A stretch of 64,000 nucleotides of DNA from Rotaria sordida (lineage: Eukaryota; Rotifera; Eurotatoria; Philodinida; Philodinidae), in NCBI GenBank assembly GCA_905250125.1, contig CAJNOL010000560.1, positions 1 to 64,000 on the forward strand, given 5' to 3'. The position numbers were made by a program, and so were the translations under genes. Shown in pieces: positions 40,185 to 52,049 of this stretch; within the stretch, counting starts at the first letter, position 1, and the number at the start of each line of letters is the position of its first letter. The notes under the pieces are model-generated. The model was not told the DNA's origin. It worked only from the letters and a program-made list of their open reading frames with translations, and ran no database searches.

Positions 40185-40205
40185 TCATAGTGTGATTCAT
40201 TTGTG

Positions 40206-43200
40206 ATGCATTCTTATCATTATTTAGCATCATTAATTATTTTATTTTTATTGAACAGTATTGCATCACTTGTTATTCATGATGCAAATGATTTAAATCA
40301 ATCACAAACTATTGAATTTTCTAATAATTCATTAAATACATGCTCAAAAACTCTTACAAATTGTAGTTCACAAAATGGTTTAATTATTCCTATGTGGCGT
40401 CCTCAACATGGAATATCAATTGGTGATCGAATTTCTCGTGCTATTGTATATCTTTTAGCACTAATTTATTTATTTATTGGTGTTGCTATTATATCAGATC
40501 GTTTTATGGCTTCAATTGAAGTAATAACATCACAAAAACGTGAATTAAGAAAAAAAAATCCTGATGGTACAATATCAATAACAACTGTAGCTATATGGAA
40601 TGAAACTGTATCAAATTTAACATTAATGGCATTAGGTTCATCAGCACCAGAAATTCTTTTATCAATTATTGAAGTTGTTGGAAAAAATTTTAAAAGTGGA
40701 GATCTTGGTCCAGGTACAATTGTTGGTTCAGCAGCATTTAATTTATTTGTTATTATTGCTATATGTATTGTATCAATACCAACCGGTGAAGTACGTCGTA
40801 TACGTCATCAACGTGTCTTTTTCGTTACAACAGCTTGGTCAATATTTGCCTATATATGGTTATGGGCAATAGTTGCTAAAATATCACCTGGCTATATTGA
40901 AGTATGGGAAGGAACATTGACATTTTTATTTTTTCCTTTAACTGTCTTATCGGCATATATTGTTGATACAAAAGTTGGTCAATTTATACGTATACGTATA
41001 ACAGCACGAAAACGAATTTCACAATTAGATGATCATAAAACAACATCTTTACCAATAAATGTAGATGATTTAGAACAAAAAAATATGTTAGATGGAACAA
41101 ATAAAAATTCATTAGGACAAAGTACAAAGGATATACTACCTAGAAAAAAAACACATAGTAGTATTACAGGTGCATTAATGGATCAATTAGGTAGTTCATC
41201 AGGTGGTTTAGATGAAACATTAGTAGCCGATCAAATTGAATCTCAACAACGTGATGAATTTATTGATATATGGCGTCAATTACGTAAACAATATCCAAAT
41301 TATGATATGCATACATTAAATGATATGGCTGCTGTTGAAATGATGAATCGTGTACCAAAATCTCGAGGTATAATTATCAAAACAAAGCAAAAAAAAAAAA
41401 AAAGAAGATTATTTTGTTTTTAATCTTTTAAATTTCTTTTAGCATATTATCGTATACAAGCAACAAAACGTTTAGGTGGTGGTGGTGGAAATGTTAAAAG
41501 AAAATTATTAGAAAAATTAAATGAACCCGATAAAAATGATTTATTAGATAAACAACAATTAATTAATGATACAACATCACAAATAACTAAAATACGTTTT
41601 GAACCAAATCATTATACTGTTTTAGAAAATGCTGGTCATGTTATATTACATGTTTTACGTACAGATGGAAATTTACGAAATACAGTTTATGTTGATTATA
41701 CAACTGAAGATGGTACAGCAACACATGGTGCTGATTATGAATCAGCTGAAGGTACTTTAATTTTTTATCCAATGGAAACACATAAACATATTCAAGTGAA
41801 AATAATTGATGATGATATTTTTGAAGAAGGTGAATTAATATTTCATTTTTTTTTTTAAAAAAAAATTTCTTCTCTTTATTTTAGACGAACATTTTTCTGT
41901 TAAATTAAGTAATCTTAAAATAAAAGATAATCAAGGACGTTTAACACCAGGTGAATTTGATAAAAGTGTACAATTAATTGAACCATCAACAGCAATTGTT
42001 ATGGTTATTGATGATGATCATTCCGGTTTATTTGTATTTGATAATGATGAAAAAACTGTTGTAGAATCAGATGGTCATATTGAAATTCTTGTTTTACGTA
42101 CATCTGGTGCTCGTGGTCGTGTACGAGTACCATTTATAACTCAAGATGAAACGGCTCTACATGAAAAAGATTATATTGCTAAAACTGGTGAAGTTATTTT
42201 TGAAAATAATGAAAATGAGTAAGTATATTCGAGAATAAGAAAAAAAAAAAAAAAAAAAAAAACAAAGTTTTCTTTTAATAACACTTTCCATTGATGAGTG
42301 TAAACGGTAATCACGATCGGACGTCGATCGGCTAATTGCATCGGTGCCGGAGGAGATTCCTTTTAACACTTGTTTTGCCAGTGCCATTCACAGAAATAAA
42401 TCATATAAAGACTTTACTATGTAGTTACTATATGCTTTGACATGCTTGTCAAACTACGTTGAATGAATTTTTTTTTTTTTGATGTCGACAAGAGTTCTAA
42501 TATGTTGAGTGGTTCTATTTATTACAAGAATAAATGTATATGTCAATCGGAAAAAAATAAATGTATGTTGATTGAAATAATGAATAAAAGAAAAACTGAT
42601 GTCCTTGAATTTGTCTTTGTTCATGTGTTATGTCAAGCGTTTACTAAGCAAGACGACTGATTGACGAATAACATATGATTAACTGAAACAATTAACATGA
42701 ACACATATTTATTGAGATTGTTTTTATTTTTTTCTTCTATCTATGACAAAGATTAGGATTGGTTGTTTTGGATAATTATATTTGAGACAGATAAATAGGC
42801 GTAAAAAATAATATGGATATAACTTCCTTATAATAAATTAGCAGATTTCATCACTCATTATTATTCTCTATTTATCCGTTAGACATATGACCTGTATTTG
42901 ACATATTCAGAGCTGATGTCTGTGAACTAATGTCTTGAGAAAATCTTATTAACGAAGTAACTCCTGTCAACATATTAGCCTCGAGAGATATGGTTAAAGC
43001 TTACCCATAGGTTTTATTATGTTTTTCTTTTTTTCTTTTTTTTTCGATGTCAAAAACCTTGAATTTCATGCTCATCATTATTATCAAATATAATTATCAA
43101 TTTTCTAGAAAGAAAATATCAATCGATATAATTGATCATGATCAATATCAACGAAATGAGACGTTTCTTGTGCAGTTAGGTGAGCCGTCACTTGTTAGTG

Positions 43201-44479
43201 ATGATGATGAAACAGAAGAAATAGGTATGTCAATAGATGAATAATGAATAGATATGTTATTAATTAATTTCTAATATTTAATTTTATTTTTACCTTTCAG
43301 CAATGTCAGAACATGAAAAATTAATTGCTGATTTAGGTAAACCAAGATTAGGTGAAAGAAATACAATACGTATTCGTATACGTGAAAGCAAAGAATTTAA
43401 AGTATATAAATATAAAAATAAATTCTTGTTTTTTTTTTTACTTTTTGTCTTTCTAAATTCAATCTTAACTTTTTTTTTTTTTTTCAAAAAAAAGAATGCT
43501 GTTGATAAAGCTTTATATAAAGCAAATACAGCTATACTTGTTGGTACATCAACATGGTTAGAACAATTTAAACAAGCATTTAGTGTAAAAGGTATATAGA
43601 ATTATAAACATATTTATAATAAAATTTATTTTTATATTTAGATGATGATGATGATGTTGTTGTTGAATCTGGTGATACAAGTGATGAAGATGAAAAACCA
43701 GCAACATGTAAAGATTATATGTTACATTTTATATCATTTTTTTGGAAATTTTTATTTGCATTTGTACCACCAACAAGTAATAAATAGATAAAAAAGAAAA
43801 TTTTCAATTAATAAAATATATATATATTTAATTAGGTCTTGCTGGTGGATGGCTTTGTTTTGTTGTATCCATATTAATCATTGGTATGCTCACAGCAGTA
43901 ATTGGTGATCTAGCAACACATGTAAATTAATTATTTATTTATTGATTTCTTTTTATAATTTATTATTTTTGTTTTAGTTTGGTTGTACAATTGGTCTTAC
44001 GGATACAATGACAGCAATTGCTTTTGTTGCCTTAGGAACATCATTACCTGGTAGAAAACAAAAAAAAATAATTCCAAAAAAGAAAGTTTTTTTTTTTTAA
44101 AGATACATTTGCATCGAAAGTTGCTGCTGAACATGATAAATATGCAGATAGTTCAATAGGAAATGTTAATGGTTCAAATGCTGTTAATGTTTTTTTAGGT
44201 ATTGGTTTACCATGGGCTATGTCAGCATGGTATCATTATTTTAAACAAACAAAATTTGAAGTCGAAAAAGGTTCATTATCATTTAGTGTAACATTATTTT
44301 GTTCATTTGCAGGTATTGCTATAATTCTATTAATGATAAGACGTTTGAAATTTTTTGGTGGAGGAGAATTAGGTGGTCCAACAAAATATCGTATTATATC
44401 AAGTCTTTTATTTCTTTTACTTTGGATTGCATATTTAGTATTAAGTGGACTTGAAAATTATTGTCATATTCGTGTTTAA
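40206..44479 (+). CDS. SLC8: Na+/Ca2+ exchanger, NCX/Calx (SLC8) family
   Basis: Ten exons: 40206-41367, 41443-41829, 41885-42218, 43109-43224, 43301-43401, 43495-43591, 43642-43776, 43836-43921, 43978-44050, 44103-44479. Total 2868 nt, 955 residues. It is a plasma-membrane antiporter that extrudes Ca2+ in exchange for Na+. A signal peptide (LASLIILFLLNSIASLV) precedes the first transmembrane bundle. The alpha-1 repeat shows NETVSNLTLMALGSSAPEIL and GSAAFNLF; the alpha-2 repeat shows FVALGTSLPDTFASKVAA and GSNAVNVFLG. The large cytosolic loop holds two Calx-beta domains: CBD1 with the Ca2+-binding acids (VLENAG, TEDGTA, IDDDIFEEDEHF, VIDDDHSG) and CBD2 (VVESDG, then IIDHDQYQRNETF). The basic stretch after the fifth membrane segment (RIRITARKR) sits where the XIP region lies. 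It ends CHIRV, like other NCXs. Length is typical for the family (~950). Confidence 0.97.
42219..43108 (+). other. Long intron 3 of the NCX gene, inside CBD2
   Basis: 890 nt, compared with ~50-95 nt for the other introns of this gene. It splits CBD2 between FENNENE and RKISIDIIDHD. I found no alternative exon similar to the flanking coding sequence. It begins with a 22 nt A run. Confidence 0.6.
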
Positions 44480-44731
44480 AAACATTTATGTCTTTCTGTT
44501 AAATACATGTGTTTTGTCAATGTGTGTGCGTGTATTTTGTTTTGTCACACTTCTATACGAAAAAATAATAATAATTATAACAATAGAGCAGAACGGTGCA
44601 TTAAAAATTTCTTTATTCTTTTCTTAGAAGAATATGAATAACGAAAAAAGAAAAAATCCATGCTAAGAAAGATTATTTATATGTTAAACTAATTCTATTT
44701 GTGATTAAATTTGTTATTATGAAATATAGTA
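44480..44731. other. 3' flank of the NCX gene
   Basis: AT-rich, probably the exchanger's 3' UTR. No other feature seen. Confidence 0.4.
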
Positions 44732-45676
44732 GTATGAAGTGCAAAAAAAAAACATCGACCCCTCAAGATAAAAATATAACTAAATATTTATTTATAATTA
44801 CAAATAAACTAAATTATATATCGTTAGTGAATGTACAATATAGACAATTTTACACAAACCTACAATTGAAAAAATTTCAATGAAATAATAGTTGTTATTT
44901 TCTACCTATGTGGAACTATTTCGCATGGTAACGATCTTCTTTGCACTCGAAAATTAAAGCTACCTCTCAACATTTTATTGAATTGTATATCGAAAGATAC
45001 AGTTTTTGATGCGCTTTCTTCTAATGCTAAAAGATTCTTGGAGAGAATTGCTCTAATATACTTTCAGAGCAAAAATATTAAAAAAATCTTTTTATAAAAC
45101 GATCAAATTTCCTATGTGTTGAGTTAAAAATAACACATTAAAGATTCTTTAGAAATAATTTATATTTGAGAATCTTGTTCTATCAACAGATCTGATCAAG
45201 ATACTATGTTAATTGATACTAAAAATGAGGGATCTTAACGATAATATATGTTGTCATTAAGTGTTAACTAAAATTCTCTAAAATTTCTAAAATAGTACCT
45301 GAGAGTGGATTCCTAGATCTCTTCATAGGATTTTCGAAAAGAACTAAAAAATTTGGGTTTGAGCATAATTTTTCACGAACTTTCGAATGGTATAACTTAT
45401 TTCAAAATTAAAATTTTTCCTATATATGCTTGGTGAATGATCTGATGAGCTTCTCTCTTAAAATTAAATTTTCAAATATATGATAAAGAAATAATAATTC
45501 CACATGGGTCAAAAAATAACAATTATTATTTCATTGAAATTTTTTAATCGCAAGATTTTATTTTGTACATATTGTACATTCACTATTGGTATATAATTTA
45601 GTTTACTTGTAATTATAAATAAATAATTAGTTACATTTTAATATCGAGGGGTCGATTTTTTTTTTGCACTCCGTAC
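44732..45676. mobile_element. Foldback element with TA duplication
   Basis: Terminal inverted repeats start GTATGAAGTGCAAAAAAAAA (left) and, on the minus strand, GTACGGAGTGCAAAAAAAAA (right), then both read CATCGACCCCTC / AATCGACCCCTC. Arms of ~190 bp follow. TA is found outside each end (44730-44731 and 45677-45678). The central ~580 bp is only weakly palindromic. No transposase. It lies ~250 bp after the NCX stop codon. Confidence 0.87.
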
Positions 45677-45952
45677 TATCTCTCGATGATTAAATATGAT
45701 GAGTGACGAGAATACACTTCTTCTTTTTGCTTAATTATTTTTATTAAAAAATAGTTTCGAGGGCTTAATATCAAAAAGAATATACTTCAAGCATGATTAA
45801 TAAAAAATAAATAAAATTTGTGAACATTAAATAAAAGGTGACAGGTATTGAAAGAAAAAAAAAATGAATAAATTATTCTTCTCTGATATTTTTACATGAA
45901 TAAATAGTAGTACCCATTTAACTCTACAATTTTTAAAAAAAGTTTTATTTTG
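45677..45952. other. Spacer between two foldback elements
   Basis: AT-rich, nothing recognised. Confidence 0.4.
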
Positions 45953-46208
45953 AAATAAAATTTATAGGAAGAATTCTACACTTTTTTCTCCGAAAGAAAA
46001 CAAATTTTTTCTGAAGGTTTTTTTTTCTTTGTTTCTAGAATTTGTTAGAAGCTATTTTCTAGGCTCAGTATGTAAAAGTGCTACTAAAAATATTAATTAA
46101 TTCACAATTTTAGCAGTACTTTTACATGCTGAGTCTGAAAAATAGCTTCGGAAAATTTCTAGAAGCAAAAAAAAAGTGCATGAGTTTTTTTCTATGAACT
46201 TTTATAGG
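45953..46208. mobile_element. Short foldback element (~255 bp)
   Basis: Hairpin centred near 46099. AGAAGCTATTTTCTAGGCTC and AGTATGTAAAAGTGCTACTA (left) pair with TAGCAGTACTTTTACATGCT and GAGTCTGAAAAATAGCTTC (right). Pairing continues outward through TTTCTAGAA and TTATAGG-like sequence, with ~40 nt extra in the left arm. No coding capacity. Confidence 0.78.
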
Positions 46209-47454
46209 TCGATTGTGGATGAAAATTATTCATAAAATTCTACTTTTTCATTATTATTAAAGAAGAAATCAATATTTTACGAAAGTATATATCCTATGAA
46301 ATACGATTTTTATAATTCGAAGATATTCTCATATTACTTAACATGAATAATATTTTATATGGCAAAATTTCTATATAGAATTAATAAAATCTATTCTATG
46401 TTTCTGACACTTTTGATGTAACTTAATAATAGTGTCAAAAGCAGATGGAAAAGATGAATGTTAGTTCTATTAGAATATATCCTTTTAGAAACAGAAAAGT
46501 CATAAAAAATATTAATCATGGATCAATTGAAATTCTTCTACCAAAGATAATATAATAGTATTTAAAGCTTTCTATTATTTGGATCATTTAGCTCGAATAA
46601 TCTGATAGAGATAGACAGAAAAGTTCGTCTAACTCAATGAATTATAAATATAAACATGTCTGCTAAGTATATTCTACAATAATAATAATAATAATCTAAA
46701 GTCCATAATTACGAGTTATTTTGAAATATTATAGCATGAATTTATAGAAATTTTAAGAATTTAAATTAATTCACAATGAATATTCTTCTTTTTTTTTTTT
46801 TGTTTAAAAGAAATATTCTAATGGAAATTACAGTGGTTTTTTTTCTCTGTTAATAATACTATCATCAAGTTACATAAAAGTGTCGCAAGCATGCAAATTA
46901 GATTTTATTAAATGTATGAATAATTTTTTTGCAACTATCATATGTTTGAAAAGCATTTCTTATTATATATTAGTGAAATGAGAATGATCTTTTACCTGTG
47001 AACTCGACTTTCTAAACTTATGATAGAAATAGTTCGTAAATTAACAAGCACAATTTTTTTTGAACAATGATTGTGTGATTTTTCTACATAATATGTGGCA
47101 GATATATGCGGGTAGGGACTATTTGTCATTTCAAGTATTAATTATTTTGATATAGAGTATTACAAAGTTAGAAAAAAGAAATAGATGGAATGAATTATTT
47201 GACAACATCTTTTTAAATAATGCCTGCTGAATGAATACTCATGATAATCTGTCGAAGTTTTAAATCTATATGAACTATTGAGACTTTTATTTTTTATTTT
47301 TTTTCAAATATAAAGTATATCAATTTGTAGATGACATTAAATTAATGTACTTATCAACATTCTTTATTTACAATAGAAATAATACTTCTAAAAAAAAAAA
47401 AAACAAACTAATTATTTTTTTTTCGACGTTTAATTTATTTATTTTAATAAAAAT
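46209..47454. other. AT-rich spacer
   Basis: No gene recognised. The part next to 47455 probably includes the 3' UTR of the minus-strand G-gamma gene. It holds a short AAT run at ~46680-46694. Confidence 0.45.
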
Positions 47455-48170
47455 TCATATTAATGAACATTGTTGTTTATCTCGAAAAGGATTATCTTTT
47501 GGTGATTGAAATCCAACAACAAGTGCATCATTTGATTGATGATCATTTATATAACGAATAAGATCTTTACAAACAATTGAAACTTTTATACGTTCACGTT
47601 TGGCTTCTTCACGTAATTGTTCACATAGACGACGTTGAGTAACATAAGCAGTTTGTGCATGATCTTTAATAGGCAAACAAAAAAAAAAAAGAAAAAAGAA
47701 AAGTAAGAATCTATCTCATTATAAAAATGTTATAATCTTTTCTAAGATATGAAACAATCCAAGACTTGGTTCATTTTTTTTTGCTTAGATCTTATTACTT
47801 GTCTTTACGTTGAATAGCGTAAATAATGAATATATATATATTTTTTTTAATATGTATAATTCATTTAAACTATCTGTTTCAGTTGTAAAGAGAAAAACGT
47901 CAAGGTGAAAGAGTCTCTATGGCATATGAATGCACTTCGAAGATTCCCGATTTTCTATGTAGGGTGCTTTACATCATAATTAGACAAATGTAATTAATAA
48001 TCTATCCATTTGTTTGTCTTTTTAAATAAGAAGAAAAAATTATACTTACATTCAGGTGCATACGAACGAGATGATGAAAAATTGTCTGATATATGTCGAT
48101 TTGGAATAGAGTCATGTGTTGATGAAATTGGAGTAAAACCACTAATATTGTTACCTTGTAGAATTGACAT
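47455..48170 (-). CDS. Heterotrimeric G protein gamma subunit
   Basis: Two exons on the minus strand: 48170-48050 and 47663-47455 (386 nt intron); 330 nt, 109 residues. The second exon carries the whole conserved GGL-type region: RRLCEQLREEAKRERIKVS, then CKDLIRYINDHQSNDALVVG, NPFRDK and a C-terminal CAAX box, CSLI, for prenylation. It partners G-beta at the inner plasma membrane in GPCR signalling. The first exon supplies an extra ~40-residue N-terminus (MSILQGNNISGFTPISSTHD...) rich in Ser and Asn, longer than the few residues found in most ~70-residue G-gammas. An alternative start in the intron-extended frame (MPIKDHAQTA) would give a 73-residue form of ordinary length, so two isoforms are possible. 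Confidence 0.93.
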
Positions 48171-48470
48171 AGGAATGATTTAAAATATTGAAATTAATGA
48201 TGATTAATTAAATTGAATGTTTATTTTTTTGATTATATTTTAAATTGAGATATATGTAGATAAAGTTTTTTTAGAGATGATAATATAAATTTATTCTATG
48301 AATAAATATTGATGTTTTGTCTAGTTTTCTTTTTTTTCTTTGTTTCCTGTAAGTATCTGTAAGTTAAATCGGACTGTCGTGTTTACTAATATACTTTAGG
48401 TATCAGATTGTCATAGCACTAATAAAAAGTTTGCGCGGTTTCCTGTCTCTTATGAGAATAGAAATAACAA

Positions 48471-48545
48471 AAAAAAAAAAAAAAAAAAGGGGGAAGAAAA
48501 AAAAAAAAAAAATTTTGTGGTGTTTTTTTTTTTTTTTTTTTTTTT
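48471..48545. repeat. Poly(A)/poly(G)/poly(A)/poly(T) homopolymer block
   Basis: A run of ~19 A, then GGGGG, then ~17 A, then a short TTTTGTGGTG and ~23 T. It could form a strong hairpin and could also be a place where sequencing or assembly is unreliable. Confidence 0.75.
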
Positions 48546-51500
48546 GCTTGTTCCTCTTTTTTTCTTTTATGAAGATACTAGGAAAAAAATGTTCGCGCTC
48601 TTTTTCTCATCAAAAATAGACTATTAATAAATGATGTTAATCCTTCCCTAGCATGCTTATTTCTAACAAATATCTAAATGAATAATATCAAAAAAAAAAA
48701 AAAGATTCGAGCTTATTACCATGATTTTACAAACATCGAATACATCATAAATGTGACATAATTAGACGAATTATGGTAAAAATTAAAAGAATATTAACAT
48801 CTATTAATATTACACCAGTATTTATAACACAATCTTATAGATCAATTCTCATTTAAAAGTTCTCTTCAGTAATAATCGAAATGATTAAAATATTCATGAT
48901 AATAGGGAACTCAGAAAACAAAATCCCGTTCTAACAGTCAAATAATCAAGCGTTAATGAATATTTTTGTAGAGTCAGCACGTTGCGATCAAGTTTTTTTT
49001 TTTTTTTCTTTATTATCCATTTAGTTGTTTGTCAAAAATATGAATGTTCGTATTTATTATTAATAGCCGTAAAAATATGCTAATAATATAAAGTTTTCTT
49101 TTTGATATGAAGAAATTTTTCTAATGATTTTATTATAAAAACAAATATATATATATATATATATTAGCATGTAATATTCAATGAATCTTATTGAATATTA
49201 ATGTTGTCAAATTTAATTAACAATACTATGCTTATGTTTTGTTTTTGTCCATCATAAAAATGACGTTTTTTTCTTTCGTAATAAAATATTTCATGATAAG
49301 ATTAATCAAAAAATAATGATAACAGGAACTTTTTTTTGTCTTTAATTCTTCCTTTGGATTAAGATATTGAAAGAAGGATAATGACTTTTTAAATTTAAAA
49401 AAAACAAATGCGTCATTTATGATATCCTTCTTCTTTTTCTTTTTCCTATAAAATTATTTAAATTAGTCAACATATTTTCTTCCGAAGAAAAAATAAAAGC
49501 AAACTGAAAAATAGAGTTATGATTTACTTTGAAATTTCCGAAAAACATTTCTCGATCAAATCGATATTTACATAAGAAATATTCTTTTATTTGAATAATA
49601 AATACATATTGTTAAAATTTTGATTTTTTTTTGTAAATAATTTCTAGATTAAATATTATTAAACTAAATAATTGTTCAGCTCTTTTTGTTTTTTCTATAC
49701 ATCGAATAAAATACTATTTGAAATTATTATATAATTTCAATATTCTATAGAATATTTTTCATTGAAGATAAAAACTAGAACAAATAAAGATAACATATAT
49801 ATTAAATTGAATGAAACAAATCATGTTTTGAGTATTGACATAAGTATTATAAATTTAAGGCGCTTATCAAAAATATAATTAAATCTCTTAAATCGATTTA
49901 AATATAGGTCAATTGTTATATATAAGAATATAAAAGTAGCAAGAATGCTTTAGAATGTAACAAAATATGATATATTTATTTATTTTTCATTCCTGATTAT
50001 AAATGATTTAATATTGTTATAGGTGAGAAATATTTCACTTCTAAATGCACTCGTTAATCTCACATATATTTTAGAATGATAGGAACAAAAAAATTGATAT
50101 ACTGATTACAGTTACTTTTCCATGATAATTAATTCTTCATTTTCTGCGTCTATTTTTTTTTCTAGTGTTATTATCCTTTAGATCCATTATATGATTAAAA
50201 GGAATAAGAATGCAACATCTGGTATACAGCAATTCAGTATATTAATATGTTAATTTCATAGTGAGTTATATTCTTGCTTGTTTGCATGAAACAAGATTAA
50301 TAACTCAACTGAATAGACAAAATGACCAAACTTTAATAAAAGTTATATCGCAATCATGTATTGATACATTCAACTGAAACTTTCAATAGTTGAGTCATAA
50401 GACACGTAACACTAGGCTGCGACCTATACAAACAACTCAATTCATCACTTCATTCACCTGAATTCAATACGAGTTAGTATAGTTGACATTCATTTCAAAT
50501 AAACAGTACAATCAATTAATTCAGAAGAGAATTGAAAGTAACACTCTATTATGTATGTAATATGATATCACTAAAACAAGTCATCTAATAGAATCATTCA
50601 TATATCCTTCTTTTATCCAAGAAGAAGCCGGCAATTTCATCTAGTAACTATTCCCAAGTCCGTGTAGCGGCGCCATAGGTTGGCTACCGAGAGAAACTCT
50701 TCAACTGATTAATCGCTTTGGAGTATGAACTCCGTATACCATGTAGATCCTAATAAGCTATGAATATTCTGAAAACAATTCGGATCCTTAGCTTATTACT
50801 GCTGAGATGCTACATTTTTACGACATTTTTTAAGCCGATACGCCGTTGTCCCCTTAGGAACATGCAAGAAAAACTCATTTTCAAATTGCAACTTGAAACT
50901 TTGCATAGAAACAAGCGCTAACGAGAACAGTTTCCCATGTCAATTGATATTTCTATCTTTATTGTCATCGTGTACAGCTACACATGAATCGTAATTTCAT
51001 TATAATACGACTGTATTAGTGACCACAGAATACGATCCATTTATATATCATAAATTAACCGTAAACAACCTTATACGGATCGTATAGTTCAATCTAAGTT
51101 ATTGTGAAAGTTTCAGATCTTTTGATTTGCTTCTTTTCTGAAATCTTCAGTCAGTCATTACGTATTACCGTCAAATGCCGTTTATTATCATTATCAGCCA
51201 TTGTCATCTTTCGATCAGGAGTGTTCCTCCCAAGTTGAACGAACAGTTAATTTACGATATGTAAACGGATCTGATTATGTCAGTAATACGGCTCATATAT
51301 ACAGCCGTATACGATGAAAATACAGATAATTGTATCAATCAATATTAACTTATATTTATCTATCATGTTGTAGTCGATCAGTAGTGACAGCATCTGGAAG
51401 TGTTTAAACATCAATTATCCTATCATACACTAATATTTCGAAGACTCAGCTATTCCTATGAAAGTTTGCGATAATCATCACTTTGAATCAATACTCTTAA

Positions 51501-51831
51501 GGATTGATGAAATTTGTATTCGTGAGGAAACTACCTCAGTTGTAATCGACCGTTTGAATTCATATTGGACCTATAAGTAAGTCTCGATAAGATCCCAAAA
51601 TGGTTCTTGTCCATGAGCCTCTAGAGTCGAGTTATGACCGTTTTACTGAATTTTTGATCCATCTTCATGTAATTTTCTAATTACAAATGCCAACAAGATA
51701 AAAAGAAAATACAAAATAATACCATTATTTTTATGATGCATTAATTATATTAATTAAATTTTACACACTAATTTATTTTTGTCTTTTTTTTTTTTTGAAA
51801 TTTCATATAACACAATGAGCAACAAACAGAA

Positions 51832-51851
51832 AACAAACAAACAAACAAACA
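51832..51851. repeat. (AAAC)n microsatellite
   Basis: Five AAAC units ~200 bp beyond the 3' end of the SS18-like gene. Confidence 0.75.
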
Positions 51852-52049
51852 TAGAATGAGTGTGTGTGTATGACTAGAAACAAGATTTGTCATTTTATGT
51901 ATATATATATATATATATTCTTTTCTATACATTTAACATCGATATATTCATGTAAAGAAGAAAAAAAAAGCTGGGGTCATTTTTTGACAAAAGGAATTAA
52001 TCCGAATACTAAAACAAAAGAAAGAAAAAGAACGGATTTAAAAATGAAA

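Larger units (their letters stand above)
30413..40205. other. Gene desert and upstream region of the NCX gene
   Basis: About 9.8 kb of AT-rich DNA in which I can support no gene. It contains homopolymer runs, an (ATA)n block at 36728-36760, a GATC tetranucleotide run (~37947-37962), a 16 bp perfect palindrome at 34910-34925 and a near-palindrome at 34804-34829. The last ~2 kb before 40206 is purine/pyrimidine-rich and probably carries the exchanger promoter and 5' UTR. Open frames of 64-115 codons here are repeat- or homopolymer-driven. Confidence 0.5.
48171..52049. other. Gene-free spacer
   Basis: About 3.9 kb with no supported gene. It contains extreme homopolymer tracts (48471-48545), TA runs (~49145-49164 and 51901-51920) and an (AAAC)n run near 51832. 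The section ~50.6-51.6 kb is less AT-rich; a ~45 bp piece near 50742 resembles part of calcineurin intron 5, suggesting an old dispersed repeat. Confidence 0.45.

Noticed and set aside
42219-43108. Search for an alternative NCX exon in intron 3
   Set aside because: No stretch resembling Calx-beta sequence with proper splice sites was found; open frames there are A/T-driven.
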